Assembly: GCF_037023725.1 (NCBI RefSeq)
Contig: NZ_CP146077.1
Coordinates: 5,056,501-5,120,500 of the forward strand
DNA: 64,000 nucleotides
DNA from: Pseudomonas bubulae
GTDB lineage: Bacteria; Pseudomonadota; Gammaproteobacteria; Pseudomonadales; Pseudomonadaceae
Reading direction: 5' to 3'
The position numbers were made by a program, and so were the translations under genes. Under the pieces are notes generated by a model. It worked only from the letters and a program-made list of their open reading frames with translations, was not told where the DNA came from and did no database searches. Positions 1 to 8,876 of this stretch are shown piece by piece; position 1 is the stretch's first letter; each line of letters opens with the position of its first letter.

Positions 1-2
1 GG

Positions 3-704
3 CATCGTCATCGCGAACACCGGCGCTTCGGTCAGGCCCCCATCGAGCACGATCAGCGCTACCGCCAGGCCGACGAATTTATCCGCGTGGTGCAGGAACT
101 GTGGCACAGCCCGGACAACGTCGATTTCAGCGGCGATCATTACAAGCTCGAAGAGGCCTATGTCAGCGTCAAACCGTCCTTTGGCCGTCCGGTGCTGGTC
201 AACGCCACCGGCTCACCCGCCGGTATCGACTTCGCGGCACGGCATTCCGACATTGTGTTCACCACCAGCCCCGGCAGTGCCGAGATCGAAAACGCGCTGG
301 AGAAACTGCCCGAGCATTTGCAGCGCACCAAACACGCCGCCCGTGGCTATGGCCGTCAGGTGCGCACCCTGATCAACCCGCTGGTGATTTGCCGCGACAG
401 CGATGCCGAAGCCTGGGAAGTCCACGCCGCGATCACGGCCGCAGGTGACCCCGGTGCACTGGAGGGCCATGCCCGTGAAGCCAGTGATGCCCATGCCTGG
501 CGCGGCCATCAACCGGCCGAGCGTTATGTGGGCGGCAATATCCAGCTGGTCGGCAGCCCCGAGACCGTGGTGCGCGACATCATCCGCCTCAAAGAGGCCG
601 GTATCGACGGCTTGCAACTGAGCTTCTTCGACTTTGCCCCCGACCTTGAACAGTTTGGCGAGCGCGTGTTGCCCCTTTTGCGCCAGGCCGGCCTGCGCCG
701 CTAA
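3..704 (+). CDS. LLM-class flavin-dependent monooxygenase (NtaA/SnaA/DszA type), C-terminal part
   Basis: The gene starts before the window; the open frame runs from base 3 and only about the last 233 residues are present. The visible part begins near the conserved block HDQRY..ADEFI..V..LW, followed by GSPAGIDFAA and a C-terminal GIDGLQLSFFDF segment. These are typical of the FMNH2-dependent two-component monooxygenases that open sulfonates, sulfones, nitrilotriacetate or dibenzothiophene sulfone. It sits 20 bases before an ABC importer operon and upstream of a DszC/SfnB-like enzyme, which suggests oxidative release of sulfur from an imported organosulfur compound. The family is clear from sequence; the substrate is inference. 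Confidence 0.85.
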   Translation, partial: HRHREHRRFGQAPIEHDQRYRQADEFIRVVQELWHSPDNVDFSGDHYKLEEAYVSVKPSFGRPVLVNATGSPAGIDFAARHSDIVFTTSPGSAEIENALEKLPEHLQRTKHAARGYGRQVRTLINPLVICRDSDAEAWEVHAAITAAGDPGALEGHAREASDAHAWRGHQPAERYVGGNIQLVGSPETVVRDIIRLKEAGIDGLQLSFFDFAPDLEQFGERVLPLLRQAGLRR

Positions 705-724
705 CCCACCCCAGGAAGACCGCC

Positions 725-2353
725 ATGCCCTTTACCCGTCGTCAATTTGTTGTTGGCCTGTCTGCCCTGTCCGCGCTCGGCGCCAGCGTGCCGTTCCTGC
801 CCACTGCCCTGGCCGATGCCACGGGGCAGGCCGTCAGCGGACGCCGGGTGTTCAACTTGCTGATCAATCCCGAGCCGCCTTCGCTGAGCTCTTTCAACAC
901 CACCGCTGGTACCAGCGTCACCGCCAGCAGCAAGGTGCTGGAGGGGCTGCTGACTTACGATGAAGCCCTCAATGCCCGCCCTGCACTGGCCACCGCCTGG
1001 GAGGCCGCACCCGATGGCTTGAGCTACCGCTTCACCCTGCGCGAAGGGGTCAAATGGCATGACGGCGAGCCGTTCACCTCGGCCGACGTGGCGTTCTCCC
1101 TGGACCTGATCAAGCGTTTTCACCCCCGGGGTTCCAGTACCTTTGCCAACCTGGAGCGGGTCGACACCCCCGACGACCACACTGCCATCGTTCATTTGAG
1201 CAAGCCGGCGCCGTACTTGATTCGCGGTTTTGCCGGCGGTGAAACGCCGATCCTGCCCAAGCACCTGTATGCCTCGGGCGACCCGCTGAGCAATCTGCAC
1301 AACAACGCCCCGGTGGGCACCGGCCCCTTCCGTTTCAAGCGCTGGGAGCGCGGCAGTTTTATCGAGTACGAACGCAACCCGAACTACTGGGACCCGGCGG
1401 CAACGGTGGTCGATACGCTGATTCTCAAAGTCATCCCCGACGGTGCCGCGCGCCTGGCCGCGTTTGAAAACGGCACGCTGGATGCAGGCGGGCAAAGCCC
1501 GGTGCCGCTAAGCGAGCTGGAGCGCCTGACCAAATCCGGCCGATTAAAAGCCACCACCCGCGGCTATCGCTACACCATTACCCCGACCATGCTCGAGTTC
1601 AACCTCGATAACCCGCTGTTGTCTCGCCTCGAGGTGCGCCAGGCAATTGCCCATGCCCTGGACCGCGAAGTGATCCGCAAGGTGGTGTACTACGGCTACG
1701 CCGAAGCCAGCTATTCACCGATCCCGAAAAGCTTCGCCAACTACGTCTACGAGGGCCCCAACCCGTATCCCTTCGACACCGAGGCAGCCAATGCATTGCT
1801 GGACAAGGCCGGGCTGGTAAAAAAAGGTCCCTGGCGTTTCAGCCTGACCCTCGACCCGCTGCCCTACGGCGACAGCTACAGCCGCACTGCCACCTATGTG
1901 CGCAGTGCCCTGGCACGCATTGGCATCGAAGTGAAACTGCGCGCCCAGGATTTTCCCACCTATATCAAACGTATCTACACCGACCGCGACTTTGACTTTG
2001 CCGTGGTCGGCATGGGCACCCTGTATGACCCCACGGTGGGTGTGCAACGCCTGTTCTGGTCGAAGAATTTTCGCCAGGGCGTGCCGTTTTCCAATGGCAC
2101 CCACTACAACAATCCCGAAGTCGACCGCCTGCTGGAAAGCGCCGCAGTAGAGACCGACGAACAAAAACGCGGCGAGCTGTTCAAGGCGTTCCAGAAGATC
2201 GTGATTGAAGAAGTGCCTTCGATCACCCTGGTCATGCAGCAACAGGTCTCGGTGTACAACGCCCGGGTCAGCGGTTTCGAAGATGACGCCAACGGCCTGG
2301 ACAGCAGCCTGGCCAATATCAGCCTGGCTGACACCGGAGGCGCCCATGCTTGA
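725..2353 (+). CDS. Peptide/nickel-type ABC transporter substrate-binding protein, Tat signal
   Basis: 542 residues, family 5 solute-binding protein (DppA/OppA/NikA type). The N-terminus carries a twin-arginine motif, TRRQF at residues 4-8, followed by a hydrophobic stretch and an AxA-like site near residue 30, so export through Tat is likely. The body shows family blocks such as EGLLTYDE, WHDGEPFTSADV and GTGPFRF. An AGGAAG stretch precedes the ATG. Its stop overlaps the next permease gene by 8 bases, giving a complete importer with the following three genes. Family members bind peptides, metals or other small molecules. The flanking monooxygenases suggest an organosulfur ligand here, but this cannot be read from the sequence. 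Confidence 0.9.
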   Translation: MPFTRRQFVVGLSALSALGASVPFLPTALADATGQAVSGRRVFNLLINPEPPSLSSFNTTAGTSVTASSKVLEGLLTYDEALNARPALATAWEAAPDGLSYRFTLREGVKWHDGEPFTSADVAFSLDLIKRFHPRGSSTFANLERVDTPDDHTAIVHLSKPAPYLIRGFAGGETPILPKHLYASGDPLSNLHNNAPVGTGPFRFKRWERGSFIEYERNPNYWDPAATVVDTLILKVIPDGAARLAAFENGTLDAGGQSPVPLSELERLTKSGRLKATTRGYRYTITPTMLEFNLDNPLLSRLEVRQAIAHALDREVIRKVVYYGYAEASYSPIPKSFANYVYEGPNPYPFDTEAANALLDKAGLVKKGPWRFSLTLDPLPYGDSYSRTATYVRSALARIGIEVKLRAQDFPTYIKRIYTDRDFDFAVVGMGTLYDPTVGVQRLFWSKNFRQGVPFSNGTHYNNPEVDRLLESAAVETDEQKRGELFKAFQKIVIEEVPSITLVMQQQVSVYNARVSGFEDDANGLDSSLANISLADTGGAHA

Positions 2354-3332
2354 ACGGCGCAGAATGTGGCGCCTGTCACGGCGCACCTTGTGGCAGGCCA
2401 TCCCCACCGTAGTCGGCATCCTGTTGCTGAATTTTTTGCTGCTGCGGCTGATCCCCGGTGACGCCGTGGATGTGCTGGCCGGTGAGTCCGGCGGCGCCAG
2501 TGCCGAAACCCTGCTGCAGTGGCGCAGCCATTTTGGCCTGGACTTGAGCCTGCTGGAGCAATTGCAACGCTACCTCGGCCAACTGGCCCATCTGGACCTC
2601 GGCCTGTCGCCACGCTTCAACCTGCCAGTCAGCCACCTGGTACTCGATCGCCTGCCCAATACCCTGGTGCTGATGGTCGGCGCATTGGGGCTGGCGCTGG
2701 CCATCGGCATCGCCGCCGGTACGGCAATGGCCACCTGGGTCGGTCGCTGGCCTGACCGCGTGTTGTCACTGGCGGTGTTGCTGCTGTATTCCACGCCGGG
2801 GTTCTGGATCGGCTTGATGGCGGTGCTGCTATTTTCGGTCAAGCTCGGCTGGTTGCCCAGCAACGGTTTTCAGACCCTGGGCCTCGATCTGCGCGGCACG
2901 GCCTGGCTGCTCGACCGCCTGCAGCACGCCGTGCTGCCAGTGCTGGCGCTGGCCACGTTCTATATCGCCCTGTATGCCCGCCTGACCCGTGCCGCGATGC
3001 TCGAAGTGCAACGTCAGGACTACGTGCGCACCGCACGGGCCAAGGGCCTGGCGCCATGGCGAGTGGTGTCACGGCATGTGCTGCGCAATGCCCTGCTGCC
3101 GGTTTCGACCCTGGCCGGGCTGCATTTCGCCGCCCTGCTCGGCGGCGCCGCCGTCACCGAAACCCTGTTCGGCTGGCCCGGCCTGGGCCGTCTCACCCTC
3201 GAGGCGGTGATGTCCCGTGACTACAACCTGCTGCTGGGCATCCTGCTGCTGTCATCGATGCTGGTGGTGGTGATCAATATCGCCGTCGACCTGCTGCAAG
3301 CCTGGCTCGACCCGCGCATCCAGGCCGACTGA
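2346..3332 (+). CDS. ABC transporter permease (DppB type)
   Basis: 328 residues, inner-membrane permease of the peptide/nickel importer family. The ATG at 2346 overlaps the end of the binding-protein gene by 8 bases, and the product begins MLERRRMWRLSRR before the first membrane segment. An open frame extends further upstream, but that part only shadows the binding-protein gene. The EAA loop that docks with the ATPase is visible near residues 225-245 (ARAKGLAPWRVVSRHVLRN). The first membrane helix is followed by the usual LIPGDAV block of DppB-type proteins. It should pair with the next permease in a heterodimeric channel. Confidence 0.9.
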   Translation: MLERRRMWRLSRRTLWQAIPTVVGILLLNFLLLRLIPGDAVDVLAGESGGASAETLLQWRSHFGLDLSLLEQLQRYLGQLAHLDLGLSPRFNLPVSHLVLDRLPNTLVLMVGALGLALAIGIAAGTAMATWVGRWPDRVLSLAVLLLYSTPGFWIGLMAVLLFSVKLGWLPSNGFQTLGLDLRGTAWLLDRLQHAVLPVLALATFYIALYARLTRAAMLEVQRQDYVRTARAKGLAPWRVVSRHVLRNALLPVSTLAGLHFAALLGGAAVTETLFGWPGLGRLTLEAVMSRDYNLLLGILLLSSMLVVVINIAVDLLQAWLDPRIQAD

Positions 3333-3346
3333 AAAGGAGCTGCCCC

Positions 3347-4225
3347 ATGACCACTGCCGTACTGCCAAACGCTCCGACCGGCTACAGCGAAAGCGTCTGG
3401 ACGGCCCTGTTGCGCAATCCCTCGGCGCTGATTGGCGCGACCATGCTGGCACTGGTGCTGACCCTGGCACTGCTGGCGGGCACGCTCTACCCCGGTGATC
3501 CGCTGGATATGGTCGCCATGCCGATGCTGTGGCCCGGCGACGATCCGGGCTACTTTCTGGGCAGCGACTCACTGGGCCGCGACGTAGCTGCCGGGATCGC
3601 CCACGGGGCCCGCGGGTCTTTACTGATTGCCGCCAGCGCCACCCTGATCAGCGTACTGATCGGCGGGCTGGTCGGGGCTCTGGCCGGCTACCACGGCGGC
3701 AAGCTGGGGGATGTGCTGATGCGCCTCTGCGAAGTGTTCCAGACCGTGCCGTCTTTTTTGCTGGTGATCGTGATCGTGGCCATCGGCAACCCGACGCTGG
3801 GGGTTATCGCGCTGGCGATCGGTATCTCCTCATGGCCCACGGTGGCACGCCTGGTACGCGCCGAGTTCCGTACCCTGCGTGAAGCCGACTTTGTCACTGC
3901 CGCGCGCAGCCTGGGCTTCGGCAACAGCGCGATTATCCTGCGCGAAATCCTGCCCAACGCCCTCGCGCCGCTGGTGGTCACCACCTCGATCCTGATCGCC
4001 CAGGCGATTCTGGTGGAAGCCGGGCTCGCCTTTCTGGGGATGAGCGACCCGAATCAGGCCAGTTGGGGCGCCATGCTCGGCAGTGGCCGCGAGCAGATCG
4101 CCAGCGGCTGGTACCTCACCGCCCTGCCGGGGCTGGCAATCATCTTCGTGGTGCTGGCCCTCAACCTTCTGGGCGACGGTCTCAATGACGCCCTCAACCC
4201 TCGCCTGCGACGGTATATCCCATGA
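3347..4225 (+). CDS. ABC transporter permease (DppC type)
   Basis: 292 residues, the second permease of the peptide/nickel-type importer. An AAGGAG ribosome site lies 8-13 bases before the ATG. The product has the DppC signature LGSDSLGRDV after the first helix and an EAA loop near residues 184-207 (AARSLGFGNSAII). Its end overlaps the ATPase start by 4 bases (ATGA), so translation is probably coupled. It forms the membrane channel together with the preceding DppB-type protein. Confidence 0.9.
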   Translation: MTTAVLPNAPTGYSESVWTALLRNPSALIGATMLALVLTLALLAGTLYPGDPLDMVAMPMLWPGDDPGYFLGSDSLGRDVAAGIAHGARGSLLIAASATLISVLIGGLVGALAGYHGGKLGDVLMRLCEVFQTVPSFLLVIVIVAIGNPTLGVIALAIGISSWPTVARLVRAEFRTLREADFVTAARSLGFGNSAIILREILPNALAPLVVTTSILIAQAILVEAGLAFLGMSDPNQASWGAMLGSGREQIASGWYLTALPGLAIIFVVLALNLLGDGLNDALNPRLRRYIP

Positions 4226-5928
4226 GCCTGCTGGACGTACGCGGTTTGCGCGTGAGCTACGACAACGCCGATGCCGTCAAAGACCTGAGTTTCACCCTGC
4301 AAGCCGGCGAGACACTGGCGCTGGTGGGTGAGTCCGGCTGCGGTAAATCCACCACGGCTCTGGCCCTGATGGGCCTGCTGCCGGACAACGCCCGGCTGGG
4401 CGGTCAGGTCTTGTTCGAAGGCCGCGACCTGCTGGTCATGCCCCCCCGCCAACGGCGCCAATTGCAGGGCAGCGCACAGGGCATGATCTTTCAGGACCCG
4501 CTGTCGAGCCTCAACCCCGTACTCACCCTGGGTGAGCAAGTCAGCGAAATCCTGCTGACCCACACTGACCTGACCCGGCGCCAGGCCTGGCAGCGGGCCG
4601 AAGAACTGTTCGCCCTGGTGCAATTGCCGCGCCCGGCAGCGCATTTGCGTGAGTACCCACAGCACTTGTCGGGCGGCCAGCGCCAGCGGGTGGTGATCGC
4701 CATGGCGATTGCCTGCCAGCCCCGACTGTTGATCGCCGACGAGCCGACCACGGCGCTGGATGTCAGCGTGCAGGCGCAGATCCTTGAGTTGCTGGCTCGT
4801 TTGCGGGGCGAGCTGGGCATGGGTCTGCTGCTGATTACCCATGATCTGGGCGTGGTCGGCCAGCACGCCGACCGGGTCATCGTGATGCACGATGGCCACG
4901 CCCTGGAAAGCCGGTCGACCCGCGACCTGATCGAGCACCCGCAACACCCCTACAGTCGCGGCCTGCTGCAGGCGTCGCTGGGGGCTGAACATAAGCAGCA
5001 TTACTTGAGTAACCGTCTGGCTGAAATCAATGTCGAGCGCCAGCCGGAGCAGGCCACCCGCTATGGCGTCAAGTCCACCCTCTACGCGCCGGGCCGCCAG
5101 CCTCGGGCACCCACGGGCAACCCGGCGCTGCTCAAGGTCAGCGACCTGACCACCGGCTATGGCAACAGCACCGTACTTGACCGCATCAGCCTTGAAGTGG
5201 GCGAGCGCGAGAGCGTGGGCCTGGTGGGCGAGTCGGGTTGCGGCAAGTCGACCCTCAGTCGCACCCTGCTGCGTTTACTGCCCGCACGCAGTGGCACAAT
5301 CGAATTCGACGGACGCGATATCGCCAGCCTCAAGGACGAGTCGCTGCTGGGCTGGCGCCGTCAGGTGCAAATGATTTTTCAGGATCCCTACGCGGCGCTT
5401 AACCCGCGCCACAGCGTGGAGAGCATTCTCGATCGTGTGCAGCGCCTGCACGGGCAGACCGACCCGGGCCAACGCCAGCAGGCCCGCTTCGCAATGCTCG
5501 ATGCCGTGGGGTTGGCGCGCAGCAGCCTGGCGCGCTTGCCCCATCAGTTTTCCGGTGGCCAGCGCCAACGCATCGGCATTGCCCGGGCGTTGATCCTCAA
5601 GCCGCGGCTGGTGATCTGCGACGAACCGGTGTCGGCGCTGGATGTTTCGACCCAGGCGCAGATCCTCAACCTGCTGGTGGAGCTGCGCGAAGAGCTGGGC
5701 CTGTCCTATCTGTTTATCTCCCACGACCTGTCGGTAGTGCGCTATTTCGCCGACCGGATTCTGGTGATGGAGCAAGGGCAAATCGTCGAACAGGCCACCC
5801 CGCAAACCCTCTGGCATTCACCCCGGCACCCCTACACCCGTCGCCTGCTGGCGGCGATCCCCGGCGCCGCTGCGCCGGAACCGGCCCCTCAACCTGTATC
5901 CGGCCTGCGCTTTGCCGTCGGCTGGTAA
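4222..5928 (+). CDS. Fused DppD-DppF-type ABC transporter ATP-binding protein
   Basis: 568 residues with two complete ABC ATPase domains in one chain. Domain 1 has Walker A GESGCGKST near residues 36-44, signature LSGGQRQR near 148 and Walker B LLIADEP near 170. Domain 2 has Walker A near 336-344, signature FSGGQRQR near 443 and Walker B LVICDEP near 463. In the best-known dipeptide systems these are separate DppD and DppF proteins; here a single polypeptide of about twice the usual length supplies both. It overlaps the preceding permease gene by ATGA. The C-terminus of each half carries the SRHPYTRxLL-like oligopeptide-transporter tail. Confidence 0.92.
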   Translation: MSLLDVRGLRVSYDNADAVKDLSFTLQAGETLALVGESGCGKSTTALALMGLLPDNARLGGQVLFEGRDLLVMPPRQRRQLQGSAQGMIFQDPLSSLNPVLTLGEQVSEILLTHTDLTRRQAWQRAEELFALVQLPRPAAHLREYPQHLSGGQRQRVVIAMAIACQPRLLIADEPTTALDVSVQAQILELLARLRGELGMGLLLITHDLGVVGQHADRVIVMHDGHALESRSTRDLIEHPQHPYSRGLLQASLGAEHKQHYLSNRLAEINVERQPEQATRYGVKSTLYAPGRQPRAPTGNPALLKVSDLTTGYGNSTVLDRISLEVGERESVGLVGESGCGKSTLSRTLLRLLPARSGTIEFDGRDIASLKDESLLGWRRQVQMIFQDPYAALNPRHSVESILDRVQRLHGQTDPGQRQQARFAMLDAVGLARSSLARLPHQFSGGQRQRIGIARALILKPRLVICDEPVSALDVSTQAQILNLLVELREELGLSYLFISHDLSVVRYFADRILVMEQGQIVEQATPQTLWHSPRHPYTRRLLAAIPGAAAPEPAPQPVSGLRFAVGW

Positions 5929-5953
5929 TCCGTTCAACGCCAAGGAGCACGAC

Positions 5954-7180
5954 ATGTCGCAAATTGACTCTGCCTGGGGCGCCGTCCCGTCGGCGCGATA
6001 CGAAGCATTGGCGGCCCGTTATCGGCCGGTCTTTGCGCAGATTCGTCAAGGAGCCGTAGATCGCGAACTGGAACGGCGCTTGCCGCTCCAGGAGTTGCAA
6101 TGGCTCAAGGAGGCAGGCTTCACCACCCTGCGTGTGCCCAAGGAATATGGCGGTGCCGGCGCCAGCCTGCCGGAACTGTTCAACCTGCTGATCGAACTCG
6201 CCGAGGCCGATTCAAACCTGGTGCAATCATTGCGCGGGCACTTCGGTTTTTGTGAAAACCTGCTTAACAGCCGCGACCCTGAGTATCAGGGCGTGTGGCT
6301 GGAGCGCCTGGGTCGTGGCGAAACCGTCAGCCCGGCGTCCGGCGAAGTGGGCAATGCCAAACAGCTTGAATTCGGCACCCGCCTGAGCCTGCACGGCGGC
6401 CACTGGCAATTGAGTGGCAGCAAGTTCTACACCACCGGTGCGCTGTATGCCGACTGGGTCGATGTCAGCGCCAACAACCCGGATGAACAGCGCGTATCGG
6501 TGACGGTGCGCACCAATGATCCGGGGGTGGAAATCATCGACGACTGGAATGGCTTTGGCCAGACACTGACCGCCAGTGGTACTGCGCATTTTCGCGAAGT
6601 GCCGGTGGACCCGCTCAATGTGATCCTGGCTGAAAACCGTTTTCGCTATTCACCGGCTTTTTTCCAGTCTGTGCACACGGCAACCCTGACCGGGATTGGC
6701 CGCGCGCTGGCCGACGAAACTGCCGGGCATGTGGCCAGGCGCACCCGCAGCTTCAGCAGCGGCAATGCACCGCGCGTGGCCCACGACCCGCAAGTGCTGC
6801 AAGTGGTGGGCAACCTGCGCAGCGCGGCCTATGCCGCCGGCGCTATTGCAGCGCAGAACTTCCAGGCGCTGGAGCGAGTCCATCAGGCCCATTTGAGCGA
6901 TGATGAACACGCCCTGAGCCACGCCGTGAATATTGCCGAACTGGAAGTGGCGCAGTCGCAAACCATAGTCTCGGACTTGATCATCAAGGCCAGTGGCGAT
7001 CTGTTTGATGCACTGAGTGCATCGGCCACCCTCAAGCCCTTGGGACTGGACCGTTTCTGGCGCAATGCGCGCACGCTGTCGTCGCATAACCCGCGTATTT
7101 ACAAGAGTCGCATCGTGGGGGATTTTGCGGTGAACGGCACACCGCCACCGGCGCAATGGCGCATTGGTGTGGCGGAGTAA
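5954..7180 (+). CDS. Acyl-CoA dehydrogenase-fold flavin monooxygenase (DszC/SfnB-like)
   Basis: 408 residues. The ATG at 5954 is preceded by AAGGAG at the right spacing; an upstream in-frame start would include only non-conserved residues. The protein has the acyl-CoA dehydrogenase fold: an N-terminal helical domain ending in VPKEYGG, a beta domain with SGSKFYTTGA and a C-terminal four-helix domain. The SGSKFYTTG block and the YKSRIVGDFAVNGTPPP end resemble the DszC/SfnB group, which hydroxylates sulfur or nitrogen atoms with FMNH2 rather than oxidising acyl-CoA. It is the last gene of the operon, so the operon contains importer plus two reduced-flavin monooxygenases, a layout common in sulfate-starvation islands. 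The exact substrate is unknown. Confidence 0.85.
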   Translation: MSQIDSAWGAVPSARYEALAARYRPVFAQIRQGAVDRELERRLPLQELQWLKEAGFTTLRVPKEYGGAGASLPELFNLLIELAEADSNLVQSLRGHFGFCENLLNSRDPEYQGVWLERLGRGETVSPASGEVGNAKQLEFGTRLSLHGGHWQLSGSKFYTTGALYADWVDVSANNPDEQRVSVTVRTNDPGVEIIDDWNGFGQTLTASGTAHFREVPVDPLNVILAENRFRYSPAFFQSVHTATLTGIGRALADETAGHVARRTRSFSSGNAPRVAHDPQVLQVVGNLRSAAYAAGAIAAQNFQALERVHQAHLSDDEHALSHAVNIAELEVAQSQTIVSDLIIKASGDLFDALSASATLKPLGLDRFWRNARTLSSHNPRIYKSRIVGDFAVNGTPPPAQWRIGVAE

Positions 7181-7185
7181 ACCCT

Positions 7186-7270
7186 GTGGGAGCGGGCTTG
7201 CTCGCGATGGCATCGACGCGGTTTGCCTGACAGACCTCACCGTTTGCATCGCGAGCAAGCCCGCTCCCAC
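7186..7270. repeat. REP pair (BIME) between operons
   Basis: Two inverted REP units, GTGGGAGCGGGCTTGCTCGC on the left and its complement on the right, separated by about 40 bases. They lie between the plus-strand operon ending at 7180 and the minus-strand gene ending at 7287. They probably act as a bidirectional end-of-transcript structure. Confidence 0.9.
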
Positions 7271-7286
7271 CGTGGCGTGGTATCGC

Positions 7287-8102
7287 TCAGTGACACACCA
7301 GCCCGTCGCCGATCTTCAGGCTGTCCACCAGCAACGCATTGCTGCGCAGCTCCCATGCACGGTTCTGGCCGCCACGGGCCTGCCAGTCGCGCAGTGCCGC
7401 ATTGATCAACGCGCGGCTTTGCCTGTCGACTACGGGCAGGTAAACCCGCAGGTCGCTGCTTGCTTTCAAGGTTTGCGGTAGCAGCGCATAGAAGCGCCAG
7501 TCCGGTGCCTGTGCCAGCGCCTGCAAGCTGTTGCGTTCTTCAGCCAGCAGGTTGCACTCGCCCGCCATAAACGCCACCGCGGCACGGATCGACGACACAT
7601 AAGTGCGCAGCTCGGCGCCCTGTTGCTGCAGGGTTTGCGCCCACGGGCTACCCATCGCCAGGCATACGCTTTGCCCGCGCACAGGACGGGCGGGAGCATT
7701 GCGCAAGCCAATCAACGCCCCCGCACGGTACTGCACCGGTAAATCCCGCAAGCTCGCCACCCGGTCAGCTTCGACCGGCAGTTTCAGACTGCCGGCAATG
7801 ACCAGGTCGACGTGGCCGTCACTCAACGGGCCACTCTGCGGCAATGCCTGCAACTGCACCTTCAGTCCAAGGTAAGCCCCCAGGGCCTCGGCCAACTGAC
7901 TGTCCAGTTCATCCGGCTCAGCCACCAGCGCCTCTTGCCCCAGGCTCGGCCGTGGGTAACTGCGTACGCCCACACGCAAGACCTGGCGCTGTTCGGCTGC
8001 CTGCAACAGCGGCCCACGAGGCATCTCACCCGGTGCCAATGGCCATTGCCAGGCGACCAGCGACACAGCGCCAACCACCACTGCTGCCAGCCACCTAACC
8101 AC
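7287..8102 (-). CDS. Family 3-like transporter substrate-binding domain protein
   Basis: 271 residues, with a single N-terminal hydrophobic segment (residues 4-20) that looks like a signal anchor or signal peptide. The core resembles amino-acid-type periplasmic binding proteins: LRVGVRSYPRP, then ELDSQLAEALGAYLGLKVQLQ, then a VDLVIAGS segment. It overlaps the preceding permease gene by 8 bases and is the last gene of a sulfonate-type ABC operon that already has its own binding protein at 9743-10774. It may be an accessory binding protein with a different ligand range. The fold assignment is moderate; the role is inference from context. Confidence 0.65.
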   Translation of the reverse strand: MVRWLAAVVVGAVSLVAWQWPLAPGEMPRGPLLQAAEQRQVLRVGVRSYPRPSLGQEALVAEPDELDSQLAEALGAYLGLKVQLQALPQSGPLSDGHVDLVIAGSLKLPVEADRVASLRDLPVQYRAGALIGLRNAPARPVRGQSVCLAMGSPWAQTLQQQGAELRTYVSSIRAAVAFMAGECNLLAEERNSLQALAQAPDWRFYALLPQTLKASSDLRVYLPVVDRQSRALINAALRDWQARGGQNRAWELRSNALLVDSLKIGDGLVCH

Positions 8103-8874
8103 CGTGGCGCAAGCCCCGGCGCCAGTAGGTAAAGCGCCGTTCCAGCAAGGCCAGCAAAAAGTTGAGCAGCAAACCCACCACCGCCAGCAGCAAAATGCCT
8201 GCGTACATGCTGGGAATCTGGAACACCTCCTGGGAGTTCAGCGTGAGGAAGCCCAACCCGGAATGAGCACCAATCATCTCGGCAGCCACCAGTGCCGTGA
8301 TGCAATACGCCCCCGCCAGACGAATCCCGGTAAAGATCGACGGCGACGCCGCCGGCAGCACTATTTTGGTAAACAGAAACCAGCGGTTCGCGCCCATCGA
8401 CAGCGCCGAGTTGATCAGCAACCCGTCGACCTGCTTAACGCCGCTGATGGTACTCAACAGGATCGGCCAGAACGACGCCCAGAAAATGATCGCGATTTTC
8501 GACAGTTCACCGATACCCAGAAACAGAATAAACACCGGAAACAATGCCAGCGCCGAGGTCTGGCGGAAGAACTGCAACAACGGATCAAGCACATGTTCGA
8601 CCCGTGCAAACCAGCCCATTATCAACCCCAGGCTGACACCGCAGGCAATCGCCAGCAGCAGTCCGGCAAAGGAACGAAACAGGCTGGCCTGCAAGTGCTT
8701 GATCAGATCGCCACTGCTGGCCAGGTCCAGCACCGCACCCAGCACCGCCGATGGCGGGCTCAGGTAGCCGGGGTTGACCACGCCCAATTGCGGCAAGGCC
8801 TCCCAGAGGGCGAGGAACAGGACGATACCCACCGAGCTGTCGATCACCCGTCGTGAAGTCAATTTAAAGCCCAT
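8095..8874 (-). CDS. ABC transporter permease (SsuC/TauC type)
   Basis: 259 residues, inner-membrane permease of the nitrate/sulfonate/taurine importer family. The EAA loop region reads near GANRWFLFTKIVLPAASPSIFTG, typical of SsuC/TauC proteins. It is encoded 2 bases after the ATPase gene and overlaps the following small binding-protein gene by 8 bases. Its partners are the ATPase at 8877-9743 and the lipoprotein binding protein at 9743-10774. Confidence 0.9.
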   Translation of the reverse strand: MGFKLTSRRVIDSSVGIVLFLALWEALPQLGVVNPGYLSPPSAVLGAVLDLASSGDLIKHLQASLFRSFAGLLLAIACGVSLGLIMGWFARVEHVLDPLLQFFRQTSALALFPVFILFLGIGELSKIAIIFWASFWPILLSTISGVKQVDGLLINSALSMGANRWFLFTKIVLPAASPSIFTGIRLAGAYCITALVAAEMIGAHSGLGFLTLNSQEVFQIPSMYAGILLLAVVGLLLNFLLALLERRFTYWRRGLRHGG

Positions 8875-8876
8875 GT

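Noticed and set aside
7186..7270. REP pairs as ends of an insertion sequence
   Set aside because: The units are short intergenic palindromes with no coding sequence between them and recur many times in the window.
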